Source: Cruorifilaria tuberocauda (lineage: Eukaryota > Nematoda > Chromadorea > Rhabditida > Onchocercidae). From it: a DNA stretch of 64,000 nucleotides. How positions within the stretch are numbered: the stretch's first letter is position 1; each line of letters opens with the position of its first letter. Positions 1 to 12,602 of this stretch are shown here, piece by piece. The notes below the pieces were generated by a model that did no database searches, was not told where the DNA came from, and saw nothing but the letters and a program-made list of their open reading frames with translations. The DNA is taken from contig JABVXU010000070.1 in assembly GCA_013365365.1 (NCBI GenBank), positions 62,001 through 126,000 on the forward strand. Direction: 5' to 3'. The translations under genes were made by a program, and so were the position numbers.

Positions 1-879
1 TTAAATGAGTAATGTTATGATCACTTTGATCTCTTCATTATCGTGAACGTTATTTGTGTTAATTTCATTTGTTGCGTTGTTTCTAATTTGTGATTGTAAA
101 CTTTTCCATCATTTTTTAAAGACTTTGTTGTCCTTTTTTCTTCATTTTTGTTTCTATTCTAAAAATAAAATTTATACTATTTTTACTATAACTGTTGACG
201 AAATTTTGTGTACAACACCAGAAAAAATTTTGTAGCTGTGTTATTATAACAGGAACATATCGCTTCACTACAGTCTGTTGTTTAAGGAGGGAGATTCATC
301 GCAATTTCCAAGTCTCACTTTAGAGTGGAATTGTTACTTTAATCTGGTTAAGAATTTTCGAGGCAGAAATCTTATCGCAGTAATGCTTTCAAACTATAAA
401 AATGTGATTAGATTGGGACAGATTATATTACCATTGAAGTGATAAATAGTTCATGTGGAACTAAGCAAGTAATCTGATAGAACTTTAGAACAGATCAAGG
501 GAAGAGATTAACAATGCATTTAAAGAGATCTTTAAAGAAAAAAAAATATAACATTCACTCCATTAGTTTATATCTTTGAACAGATAGATCCAATAAAAAT
601 TATTTATAATTAAGAATTCATAAACTAAGCTGAAAAGAGAAATTAAGGAATGAAGATTTGCTATTGATTTCTCATATTTGCTAACTATATGCATGCACTC
701 CTCTGTAAGGAGAAGCAGAGAAGCAGGTGAAGAACAGGTGTGTAGAGAATTAAGCTTTCAACTTCCTCCCCGATCTCTACAAATATTGACAGAATGACTC
801 AGGTAGAAAAGCAATCATCACATTGTAAGCTATTCCACCACATCCCTCTCATTCTCCTCTCCTTCCTTTAGAATCCATA
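1..879. other. Non-coding, upstream of the four-helix gene
   Basis: No gene is visible here. The sequence is AT-rich with short open frames only. The last stretch (about 855-870) is pyrimidine-rich and ends in TTTAG, a plausible spliced-leader acceptor for the gene that starts at 880. A promoter is presumably present, but no recognisable element was seen. Confidence 0.5.
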
Positions 880-2446
880 ATGGTTATGCCAACGCAGTTA
901 ATTATTTGTGCTGCCATCAAAATTCTCATTGTTGTAAGTCATTTCTCTTATCAGTCATTATTTGAATCTATTTCCTGAATACAGATTGTGTAAATGTTTA
1001 TTCAAATTGATTACATCTTATAAGTTGATATAGGATTTAAATTATTCGTATCAAAGTTAGATTTTTTTTATTTGTTCGTTACTTGAAATACATCAATTGT
1101 GCTTAGGCGAATCGATTTCATTCATCCGTTATTTCTTCAATTATTTTGTATCAGTAGTGATGGGAATCCAATTCTTCAAAAATAATACTAATTTAAAAAT
1201 AATCATATTTCATGCATCAGTAATTAGGTGTGTAACTTTATCTTGCTAGAATTAAAAAATAATAATTTTAAATCCTAAATCTTTATATTAATTTAATGAA
1301 ACTTAAAAATGGAACAGGCTAATAAAATAAAAATTATCAATTTATTTATTATTTAATTGTAGTAAAAATAAAATGAAAATTTTGTTTCACTGGTTACTTA
1401 GGGAATAAAAAAAATTTGTGGTTTTTAAATTCTCAAATTAATTTGCAAACATTTTCTTCGATTTTTCTCTTTCTATTAGTATTTAAAATGATCTACAACT
1501 AACACTAAATTCATTGAAATAATTTCAGATTATAACAATAGTAGTATTGATTCTACTCGATCCAGAATATACGGTGGCTTACATTTCAGTGAATTATGAA
1601 ATTGTTCTCATTTATATTATTTCATCACTTACTTTACTTCATTGCATTGTTTCTATTATTATGTACTTCATTGTATATCGTCAAAAAATAGGCGAAAGAA
1701 GAGCAATATCGCTTACAAACTGCTCAATCACTGCAAGTTTTACGACGTTTATTTTCTCCGTAGTACAATGTTGGTCATTAAAAGCAGCCTTTTTTACACT
1801 GACCATATCAGAGATGGGAATAAACAATAAAACAGGATTGTAACTGTAACAGATAGCCAAAAAACGAAAATTATCATTTGAAATGAGAGGAAATTTCCTT
1901 TGAAATATGGAATAGATTGGAATGATTATTATTAGCATAGATACGGGATGATGAGGGAAGTGATATTTTTGTCCAGGGTTTAGTATGACCAGAATTTATT
2001 CAGGAAGTGGTCTTCGCTGGTGCGGAAATGATTGCATGGATGTTAGTGTGCGGTATTGGTGGTACCATCTCTCAACGGACTATCATCGAAACTGGCGAAC
2101 GGTTCGGATGGATTGCTGTAGGCTTTTTTTCATTTTTTTAGATTTGATATGTCCATGCCACTTGGAACATTTCCACCTCAAATACTTCTCTTCCGCAATC
2201 ATTTTTTAAGAGACGAAATGCATATTAAATATTAATAATTTCAGTTAATATGTAATCTTACATAATAATTTTTTTCTGATCACTTACAATCTTATATAAT
2301 TATAGGCATGTGCCGGTATTATTGTATCACTATATCTAACAATAATGGCACTTTTTTGTGTTAATCTTATGACAGAAAAAGTGTTTAGTCCGGAACGGAA
2401 CAACAAATATGTTAGTGCGCCTTATTTGCATGATTCGAGGATATGA
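880..2446 (+). CDS. Four-transmembrane (MARVEL-like) membrane protein, uncharacterised
   Basis: Four exons join in frame: 880-933, 1529-1759, 2004-2117 and 2306-2446, giving 179 residues. The start follows a TCCTTTAG acceptor at about 870, so trans-splicing is likely. All three introns are phase 0. Hydrophobic stretches lie at about residues 5-27, 42-68, 83-112 and 132-155, with a short polar loop rich in Arg/Lys after the second and a polar C-terminal tail of about 25 residues. This is the shape of small tetraspan or MARVEL proteins, which sit in the plasma membrane or vesicles. I do not recognise the family, and no catalytic motif or signal peptide is evident. The exon 2 donor (GTAGTA) is the least certain junction. 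If it is not used, the frame runs on to a stop at 1843 and gives a shorter protein. The gene is convergent with flp-14. Confidence 0.6.
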
Positions 2447-3411
2447 TATTTGCGACTTGCGCTGTGATTTCAGAAATGAATAATTACTTCCATGATTGTT
2501 ATTTTTAATCATTGTTTTTTTGTAATTATGATTACTTCTTTATATTTATACAGTACGCGTAAGAAATTATATATACGATTATATTATCGTTTATAACATA
2601 TTATTACTATTATTATTATTGTTATTTCCAGTGGATTAATTTCACTACTTTATTATTTATTTTAATACTTACATTAATGATAACATGTTAGCTGCTAGTA
2701 TTATTAGATTACAGGAAAAGCATATTTCCTTCATCTGCTCATCCTACTTAGAAATGGTGAGATAGAAGAGAAGATTTGTTTATATTAAACGGTTTACATT
2801 TTAAATTTATTAGTGAAGAATCGAATGTGTGATGATTTTATTATATATTACATCATACCTGTGATTGATTGCATTTATTGTTTACTAGTAAAATGAAATT
2901 CCTTATCAGTTTTTTTGAAGTATTACCTCATTAACTGAAGATTGAACATATATATCTGTGAACTCTGTTTACTATATTAACATACGTGCAATCTATTGAT
3001 AACGTACTACACATTACATCGACTAAGTTATTTATAAACCACTTCATTTAATCAGTTACTCGCTCATAGAAAATGAATATTCTCTAATACACATTCAGAA
3101 CATCGTAAGCATACAGCAACTTCGCATTCTGATAAATGCGGAAATGATTTTGCGACGACAAAATTTTGATCGCTTCTGTTAACTTATCATAACTTGGACG
3201 TTATCATATTGTTATTCAATTCAATAAATACTAACAAGCTATGTGTAATGCATTAATGTAACTTTGCATTTATCGACGTCAACTGCTCCGGAAGTAAGTT
3301 TCATATATCAGAAAAACACTGCAATGGTGTACATATACATAAACATATACATAAATGAAGTTCAGAAAAAATAATGGATGCAGTATGCAGTGGGAACTTT
3401 GACTACTTCAG
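2447..3411. other. Non-coding interval between two convergent genes
   Basis: This interval holds the 3' flanks of the four-helix gene and of flp-14. It is AT-rich, with a short imperfect TTA/TAT run around 2600-2632. I see no coding exon. Confidence 0.5.
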
Positions 3412-6400
3412 CTACTTACGACCAAATCTTAAGTATTCATGCTTCCTTTTCCCAAAACGCAAGTACTCGTGCTTTCGCTTGCCAAATCGCAGATATTCAT
3501 GCTTCCTTTTTTCGATATCTCCCACATCGCCCGTTGTCACACCTGTAATCACTTTTGTTTTACGCTTTCAATTACTACTACAGCCATTGATTGATTTTAG
3601 TTCGCTATTTGAAAGAATTCTATTGCCGGCTAGCGGAGTTTTAACAGATAATCGAAATGGAAATAATTTTCGGTTTTGAATTTGCACCTACAAAAGACTT
3701 AGGCATACACTGCTTGTAGAGAAGATCAATTTTTTCTATTATCTTATTTAAACTCGAATTAACCGATGGATGATAAATTTTTTGTAACTAGAATACTGAA
3801 AAAGGTTAAAAAGGTTCAGTATCATGATTTTAATTATTTTTTCTAAGAAAAGGAAAGGAAATTTCTGATGTGTAAAAACCAACATTTAATACATTATGAC
3901 ATTTTAAAATTATTATTTGGCTTTGTCATCTAATTATCATAAAAGAAATTGGAAACTAAATAATCAACTTTTGAAATTTCCTCAGAATTCATTTTCCTAA
4001 TTTGAATTAATGTCAGATTTTAGAATTACTTTTGATAATTTTACTCATCGTCAAATGATATGAGTTAAACATTATGCGAATTTTTGCTTGTTTATCTTAA
4101 CAGTCTGAGATTCAAGTCCTCTCGTTAATTAAAATTCCTGAGAGCTTCTGTCCTAGAACAATCGCCACCCGATAAAACATTGATTTAATAAATCGGTCCA
4201 TTTTTTTCGTTAAATGAATTGCTTTCAGTGAAGTAAAATCTAAGAATAGAAAAACAACAGCATAATCACTGATGAAATTATTTGATATAATTTATAAACT
4301 GAAAATGATACCTTCGTTAGCCAGGAGTTTCTCAACATCCTTAGAAATAGAGGTTCCAAGTTCAGCCAATAATAATGAACTTTCATGTAGCTGACATAAC
4401 AATACCTTGTCATTTTCATCGGTTGATGATGCAATTATCTAAATGGAACAAATCTGTAGCAGAAATCTCACGTATCATTTTAATTTTTTATACTTTAATT
4501 CAACTTATAAAAGAGCTCGGAAAAAATGAAATTTATCAAATATGATGAAATAATTTGCAAAGAAGTGAAGTATAAATAAACAAATTGCAAATTATTTCTT
4601 ATTGTTTCTTATTTGATAAAAATTACTCAATAAATTATCTTCTTTTAACTATAAGTGCTGTTACAAGAAATCACTTACTCCTTAATCAAAATCTGTTGTT
4701 TTTTAAAAGTGTAAAACATTGAATTAAATTTCAATGAATCCTCTTGCCAATTGTGTTATTTCCCCTTCTCCTTGGTTTGCTTGAATTGAATTTTTAATAA
4801 ACGACATCGTTGTGTTTACTACCTTCTTGTCTAAACACAGTTGATTTCGCAATATTTATCACTACCAAATTATTTATTTCTTTTTTCTCATCGAAATCCG
4901 CAGTATTTCAATCCAATCGTTTGAAATTTCATTGTTCAACTAAGCCTATATGTTGTTAATTCTCAAAAGGTATTCAGTACAAAAATTTTACAACTTCATA
5001 ATTTATTGAAGTATATTTATCCATTCCATGATTAGTACTTGATTTAAAAAATTGAATTATATAAATTCCTAGAAGATTTCTCTGCTATCTCAATCGTTTC
5101 AGCAATTTCTGATGAAGAAATTTTATGAGTATCAGGAAAATATGATAATGAGAGCAATTATTAATTGATCGAAGGGAATCATAAAAATGAATCGGACGAC
5201 ATTTCTCTGATCATTTCATTGTTCCTTTATCATCTCAGCAAAAATTCCAGTATGTCACAATAAATTTTTCGCGAAAAGAAAATAAACGTTTGGAAGAAAA
5301 AAAATGGTTGAGATAAATGATTTTATCCTTCAATGTTTAATTTGTTTGAATAGAAAAATATTACATTCCTAATTTTGGTTTTCTTTTACTAGTTTAGAAT
5401 TATACCAAAACGTATCTAATTACGTTTATCGATTTAAATAAGCTAAAATTTTGAATAGTTATGCCGTTAAATTGTTTAAGGGACACTTCCATTATTGATC
5501 GTATTTGATCAAGAATTCAACAATCTTAAATTAATTATTTTGTAATAGCAAAAAAACTGGTAAATTCAATTTTTTTTGAAAATTTATCAATTATCGGTGA
5601 TTAATTTATTTTCCAATCATGAAATATTGAGATAGACTTTTCCTTTTAAACTATTTAGAACTACTTTAAAATGTACATCTACAATTTTTAAATCTATAAA
5701 TTAATTTGCAAGTAATTGTTTCAATTTCAATTAAAAAAAATATTTGTGTGGTTGGGGGTGAAAGGTCTGATGTAATATTGTAAGATAAGATTGAAATGTT
5801 CATTTGATTTTATCAGATGGAACAAATTTGGATAATAGATTGAAATTTTCAAAATTCGTATAAATTTCATGGAAAAATTATACTAAATAAAATAATCAAG
5901 ATATAGGTGTTTAGTTACTAAACGTATTGTATGTACATTACAGGTATTTCATTATCATTGAAATCATTATCACTGTAGATTCAGCTAGTAAACTTTTCCA
6001 GTTGTTAAATCTATCTCAACAGTTCTCTATCTGGAATTTCGTTAGCTATCAGATTGCAGGATGATTCGTAGGCTTTCTTTAACCTTTTACCTTATGTTTC
6101 ATCTTATTCCTTTCACTGCGAACGAGTATTGCAATCATCACGAATCATTGATTTCCATTTTAATTCGCTTTTATCCTAAAGTACTTTGTCTCCTTCATTC
6201 AGTTCCATCTAATCTGGCAAATATATCATACTATGAATAAAAATTATGGATAGGTGTTGATATCGACGAGTCTACCAAGTTATACTGCCAGGTCAACTTT
6301 GTGGTATTGTTTTCGTAATAAGTAAACAATTTAGGAATTTTTTAATTTAAAATTTCAAATGAAATATGGTAGATATTAGTGGGAATTGATTGCTCGAATA

Positions 6401-8457
6401 ATTTCATTTCTAGGAAAAATTTAAATTTGTACGATTTCTTCTTTTTTTACCACTTCTTTTCTTCATTTTCACCTATTTAATAATTTGTTTTTATATAATA
6501 TCTTGTATTACTGGAGATAATTGTTCCTCCTATTCTGTAATAAGCAGAGATGAAAAGAAAGACATGAATCTCAATTCTTAATCGTTCATTGTTACTCTTA
6601 TTTATTCTTTTCGTAAACAATTGCTATATTTTACTTGAATTAAGTTAATTCGAATCCGAAAAAGATTCATATTGTAAGCAAAGGGAAGGAAATTACAGAG
6701 AAAACAGCAAATTTAAAAAATGGAAATTCCATTAATAAACAAAATGAAGGTAATTTATTCACCTAAATTTTCTTCATCTTTAAGCTGAGGTTTGCCCAAA
6801 ATTCATGTGGTATGAGTTGTTGAAAATAAATTTTTCTACCGAAACTATCGAATAAAATCTCTAAAACTTTTGAATGATAGAGAATCACGTAATATAAGGT
6901 TTATGGTGTTATAAGAATATAAGCATAACATCCGCGATTCAATACAACTAATAAGATCTGTACGAGGGTTGTTGCCCAATCGGAATTAGGACATGGTTGA
7001 TTTCTAAATTAGCAAATTAGATTACCGCAATACATTTAAATGGATAGATTATTTTAGGAAATTATGATATATAAGTTAAAATATAAGTGAATTTTTATTT
7101 CAATCCAAAATGATGGGATAATCAGCAAAAAAGCTAGGATTAGAATAACTGAGTCGTAAAAATTATGAACTGAGAGATGACAGAGGAAAATGATAAAATG
7201 GAAGCACTTTTGAACTTAATTTATCAGCTAAAATTAATTGTCCTCAAAAAAGTGATTCTTCAATTTGTTTAAGATATTAAGTGTAAAATCTTTTATGCAT
7301 GGAAACCTCACTACTCAATTATTTCCAAATGATTTTAGGGCAAACTGAAAAGAAACATTTTTTGAACGAATGATTTTGACTATATGAAAACAAAAAATTA
7401 TTTCAGAAAGAATTTCGATTATATTCATTAATTAAAACAAGTCAAGTATCATCTTTTTGTAAATCTAACCACTTTTATCAGTTAATGTGAAACAGATGTT
7501 CTGAGAATGTGAAATGAATCTTTCATTTACAAATATTTATCCCAAATAGTTTTCATTGTATTTAGTTGAATATCAATTTTCTTCCAATTATGATCAATTT
7601 TATACAATACTGAAATTAAAAAAAATTAAAAAGTATTAAATTAAAAATAGTTAAATTAAAAAGTATTCAATTAGGCATTAATAATTTTCAACTAAAAAAA
7701 TGTTACTAAAATGGTAGATTTACTTAAACTTTGCTTGAAGCTGTAAATTTCGCCACTTACATCAAAAAAATTTTTCAAAATTCAATTATATAATGCAATA
7801 TGGAAAGCTTTCGAAAGTAATGCAAAATTTAACTGTGAGTTACTGCAAATACATTATTTATCTTTTCTATTAGCTTCAAAGGAAACATTTGAAAAAACTT
7901 TGTCGAAAAGATATATTGAAAGAAAAAAGGCATACTTAACAAAGCTTTGGCGGAATTTCTTTGCTTGCTATTCATTTTAAATGGAAATGGAAATCAAAAC
8001 TAATGGAATAAATTTGAAAATACTCCGAATGAATAACATTTAGTTCTTGAAGGAATGAAATGTTGCTAATATGCAAAATGTTTTGTTCAAACTTTTTTAA
8101 ATTGAACAATGAAAAAAAGTAGCTTGAAGCACTATCTATAGAAGTCTTTAAAAAAAGTGTCTCATTTTTATACGAAAAATTTTTATTAGAATTTTTTGAT
8201 TAGTGTTAACAACCTATTTAGTAGCAAATTACACTATCATTACTACAATTTATAAAAAGACCGTTTTCAGGAAATGATACATACATCTGGTAATGTTTTG
8301 AGATGGTCTGGAGGAAAGAACTGATATGATAAAGAAAACAATAAACTGATACCTGTGAACAAATTTGTAACTGTCCAGCTGTATACTGTACACAACTAGT
8401 GATTATTAACGCAGTGATAAGAGTGGAGGAGCAGAGATGATGAAGGAGACCTTTCAT
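3412..8457 (-). CDS. flp-14: FMRFamide-like neuropeptide precursor FLP-14 (KHEYLRFamide)
   Basis: Minus-strand gene with exons 8457-8353, 4438-4312 and 3542-3412; the phases close and give 120 residues. Exon 1 encodes a signal peptide (hydrophobic core at about residues 12-28, then TAGQ). Exon 2 encodes an acidic, helical spacer. Exon 3 encodes three copies of KHEYLRFG, separated by KR and ending in GRK before TAG. KHEYLRF-NH2 (AF2) is the product of nematode flp-14. Each copy is preceded by a dibasic site and carries the Gly needed for amidation, so three identical amidated peptides are expected, acting on muscle and neurons after secretion. The C. elegans gene, as I recall, has four copies. 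The introns are about 3.9 kb and 0.8 kb, so the gene is very dilute. The acceptor at 3543-3544 (TTACAG) and the donor after 4312 (GTATCA) are clear. Confidence 0.95.
4439..8352. other. Large first intron of flp-14
   Basis: A 3.9 kb AT-rich intron with no exon-like open frame on either strand that I could support. It may hold neuronal enhancers, but no motif could be assigned by eye. Confidence 0.5.
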
Positions 8458-8642
8458 TGGGAAGTTTAGATAGTAGTGTTAGTGTTAGATCAGCAGATGA
8501 TACTGATAATGATAACGATGATGATAACAGAGCTTTGATATAAATGGATTTAAGAAGCGAAGTAGAGAACCGTTAGATATACTCGTTGGCTAAGGGTTTA
8601 GAAACTCGTCAGGGGGCGGACTTGGATTACGATAACTGAAGC

Positions 8643-8666
8643 GGAAGTCCCCGGGGACGGACTTCC
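8643..8666. repeat. Perfect inverted repeat with nested 12-bp GC palindrome
   Basis: GGAAGTCC and GGACTTCC (8643-8650 and 8659-8666) are exact reverse complements flanking CCGGGGAC. The central 12 bases, 8647-8658 (GTCCCCGGGGAC), are themselves a perfect palindrome. The element lies about 190 bp upstream of the flp-14 start, in otherwise AT-rich DNA. Confidence 0.8.
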
Positions 8667-9460
8667 TTCATTTTTCTCCTTCTCTTCGAAGCAATACTTA
8701 GCAGAAACATGATTGAAGGGAGAGGGCTAAGATATACTGTTCTCTTGACTGTTACGCATTTGCTGATTACAATCAGCGGAATTGCTATCAACGAAAAGCT
8801 TTTTCTCATTCCATCTTATCAAAATCCCTGAGTGTCTTGTGGCTCCATTTGGATTTCATTAAATGAATTAATCCTTTTTTGATTTCTTTCTCTTCCTTGT
8901 CCTTTTTCTCCCAAGAGATCTTCTGCTTTAATGGCCAGGGAAACATACTAAAACTTGCATGTGATTAGTTATAAAGGAAGGATCAACCATCTCTTCTTCT
9001 TGATGAATCCTCCGGAGTAATAATGCGTACAGTAATAATGATGCTAATTCCTGCTAAGCTTAATTTTTAATTTGAAGTGGCTTAACTCTAATGATCTCAT
9101 AAGAAAAGACTTAACAATTAGCCAACATATTTCGCAGAATATGAGACCAAAAAATTAAACTGGAGAAAGCAAAAGAAATTTTACGTCAAACAAATGTCAT
9201 GATTCTATTAATTTTTTAAAATTTAATATACCATAAATATTTCTCCCAATCTTATAAATCAAAGAAAGAACAGAAATGAAATAGACATTCTTATACTGTA
9301 AAACTATCATTTTTGTAAACTTATTTACATTTAGTCGAATTCATTACATAATCTCTGACTTGAAAATCACTTCTTATTATACCTGAATGAAAATTAAGAA
9401 TGAAAAATTATCAACAGTTTTCACAGGATTCAAAACAATAGCTTTTCTCCTACCTCTCTG

Positions 9461-9473
9461 TCTCTCTCTCTCT
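9461..9473. repeat. CT microsatellite
   Basis: A short (TC)n run inside a longer pyrimidine tract in the flp-14/parkin intergenic region. Confidence 0.7.
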
Positions 9474-10306
9474 TTTTCTTTTTTATGAGGAGAGAAAATT
9501 AATAGAAAAAGCAACTCTGGAAATTAATTATGCATACATATATAAAGAATCTTCATTAGAATGATTTATGATCTCACGCTGTTGTTGCTAATAGAAATAA
9601 GCAGCTGCTGACATAACAAATTTTTGATTGGATTATATGAGAATCTATTCTCGGAATTTTTCCTGAAACAATGAAGATAATTCTGTTTCCCTTTAATTTT
9701 CTCACGAATGCATACAAGTTTTTACCCCATCTATCCAACATAACGGTAATTTTCCAGTTTTATACTGATTACATTATGTGCAAAAACTATTAAATTATCG
9801 TAATTTTCACACTTCCTTTAAACCATTTAATGACCCTTCATTTTGTACCATAATTCTCATGATTTATGATCTTATGATCACGACTTATGATTTAAAATAA
9901 AAAAAGGAAAAAACATGCAAATCTAAATAAAACTTGAGGAGACACAGACACACACGTATAAATTTATATGCTCATATTTACACATCGCATCATGCATGCA
10001 TATACGTATATATAATTTCTCAGTTCAGGAGATAGGGATAATATAAGGCATTTTAAGAAGATCGTTGTATGGGATGATTAACATGAACCCGTTTGTTTCG
10101 TAACGAGCATTTTTGAAGGTCATGAAGCGCAAGAGAAGTTGGACCTCAGAGAAAGTTTGACGTGAGCGGAATAGTTCAGATTTCTAATCTATTTGAACTG
10201 ACCGCACTGGCAGGGGAAATGGACATCGCTGGTAAAAGAACCTTAGAAGTATTTATGATTCAGGGATATTTCCTTTTCAATTCGGACCATCTTTGCGGAG
10301 GATGAA

Positions 10307-12602
10307 ATGCAATTATTGATTGCGGTGTGGAATCGAGAGACATGGTATAGGAATCGTATCGGGCGATCCAGAAACGTTATCGTTGAAGTGGACAGTGGTG
10401 GTACTGTTGGTGATGTGGCAAATAAGCTATCAGCTAAGCTCGGCATTCCACACTTTAATTTTCGTCTCATCCTTTGTGGAAATAAATTGACTAATGACAC
10501 GCTGATCAGCGCTCTCTTTCTTGGACCACAAACGTAAATCTCTCTTTGTAAATTTGTCTGGTATTTTTACTTTCAAGCTAATTTCCACATCATTTTCACA
10601 TCAATTTCGGTTTTGAATTTTGCTTCATAAATGTGTGAAGATATCATTTCTGGATTTTTCTCAGTAAAATTCTCACTTCATCTTAAGCATTTTTATTTTT
10701 AGTTCGCTAACAGCAATGATTACTGAATTGTGTCCATCTGAAGAAGATGAGAAGCACAAAAATGCGTCGTCATCATCCCTCGCATGCAACAGTTCATCAG
10801 AAATCACATCATTTAAGGTTTTTTGTAAAAAGTGCAGTTCATTGAAGGATGGTAAATTGCGAGTTTATTGTGCTGAATGTTCATCTAGTTCACTGATTCT
10901 CACCAGAGAGCCTTGTTGTTGGAATGATGTCCTCATAATGTAAGTTAATGCTTTTATCTTTCAAATGTGGAGTAATTCTTAAATAATTGTTTCATCGCTG
11001 TAATAAAATTAGGTTTTGAAAGAGATAAAGGATAAGAATAACCTAATGTATGCGAATAATGATTTTGGTGGGATGATTGTTTGAAGCGTTCTTATCATTA
11101 CATATTGTAAAGTTTAGAGTTACATACTGTAGAATATAAATGGTTTTAGTATTTTTCTTATAGAAATACTATACAAGCCGACTGTAAAAATTGTGAGGAG
11201 ACTTTAGCACGTTTTTGTTTCAAATGCATCGACTGTGGCGAGGTATATCATTATTTTCTTCACAATTCTTTCGATTATTCACTGCAACTCATTACTGGAA
11301 ATCTCTATTATGTTAGAAATTGTTATAAATTCCTATTTCATGGTGTATTCTTGTCTTCAATTTTAGGTAGCAGTACCACTAACACATGTTCGAAATTCTC
11401 GTGGATTGGATAATTGTTCGATATGTTGTGATTCGCACATGAAGGTGATTTTGTATTTTTCATTAGAATCAACAATTAAATTTGTTTATTCTAGAAAAGA
11501 AAAAACGGGAAAAAAATTATTTTAAAAAGGATTTTCCATGAACTTTTGGTAATATAAACTTATTTGAAATGATGAGTTTAAAATTCGAAATAATTCTTTA
11601 GATTTAGATATTCTTTACGCTTCATTTTTATAGGTTGTTGTAGAACTGAATTGTCATCACTGTACATGCTTGGAATGTTTCTTAACCTATATCAAAACAG
11701 CTTTTGCTGAACATCAATTCACATTCATTCCACCAAATGGTTACACCATTGGTTGTCCAGTCTATAACTGCCGTGGTTAGCAACATAGATGATTATTCAT
11801 AATTCAATTTCAGAAGTAGTTGGAAGCACCAACAATATGGATTTCTGTTTCTTGCGTTAATTTTACAACTGTTACTCTTGAAACCTCTGTTTACTATTGT
11901 TTGATCAAGAAACTTAATTTAAAGTATTAGATGATTATTTATATATGTTGTAGATCGCAGAATTTCTTTTTTCATTATTCGACGTGGCAGCTGCTGTGAT
12001 AGATAAGTCTTTCAGTAAGAAAATCAGTTGAGCCAAGGGAGTTAACAGGGTGTAAAATGGTGACGATTTCTATACTTACAGGATGCGTTGTTGATACGCA
12101 TTGTTTTTATTTGCTGGGCAAATTGAATTATGATGAGTATCAGCGACAAGCAGCAGAACGTTTTGTTACTCTGGAAGAAGAAGGAATGTTTTGCCCAAGA
12201 GCAAACTGCGGTGCTTCTTTCCTATGGGAGTTTGTTCCATCAAATCATAAGGTGTGCCAATATACTGATTCAGATGTCTAATATGCTGAAAAATTATAGC
12301 GTGGTGCAAATCTGTTTTGAGGCAATTTATTCATCCCAAAATGTGTTTTCTAGATAACTTGTCCGGAATGTTATTTTTCATTCTGTGGTTTGTGTCGGCA
12401 ATCAGAATGTATTTGCTTGGAATCCGATGCGACTAAGAAGATCATCGAGCGCACATGTCGTAGATGTCCTTCCTGTGGTACTTTTACAGAACGAAATGGT
12501 GGTTGCGCTCACATGCGCTGTTTACAGTGCGGAGATCATTGGTGCTTCTTGTGTGTCAAATCATGGAGTGAAGATTGTCAGTGGAATCACTGGTTCGACT
12601 AA
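10307..12602 (+). CDS. pdr-1: Parkin, RBR-type E3 ubiquitin ligase
   Basis: Seven exons: 10307-10533, 10703-10939, 11164-11242, 11367-11444, 11634-11775, 12082-12251 and 12354-12602; 393 residues. Order: ubiquitin-like domain (about 1-80), RING0 with paired Cys (about 105-175), RING1 beginning CSIC (about 200), IBR (CPRANCGAS, then TCPEC), RING2 with CPSC and NGGCAHMRC. The Cys in NGGC matches human Cys431, the acceptor of the ubiquitin thioester. The C-terminus ends HWFD. Parkin ubiquitinates outer-membrane proteins of damaged mitochondria after activation by PINK1. Length and domain order fit the nematode orthologue. The linker between IBR and RING2 is much shorter than in mammals, and the position of human Ser65 reads Thr-Ser across the exon 1/2 junction. 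AATAAA lies at 12675. Confidence 0.95.

Larger units (their letters stand above)
8458..10306. promoter_or_regulatory. Divergent intergenic region between flp-14 and parkin
   Basis: The start codons of flp-14 (minus) and pdr-1 (plus) flank this 1.85 kb region. It contains a GC-rich palindrome at 8643-8666 close to flp-14, a GATGATAACGATGATGATAAC run just upstream of that start (about 8495-8530), and a short CT microsatellite at 9461-9473. No coding exon was found. Promoter function is inferred from position only. Confidence 0.45.

Noticed and set aside
3374..3679. Plus-strand open frame with repeated KYSCF-like units
   Set aside because: It is the antisense reading of the flp-14 peptide repeats; the minus strand gives the true coding sense.
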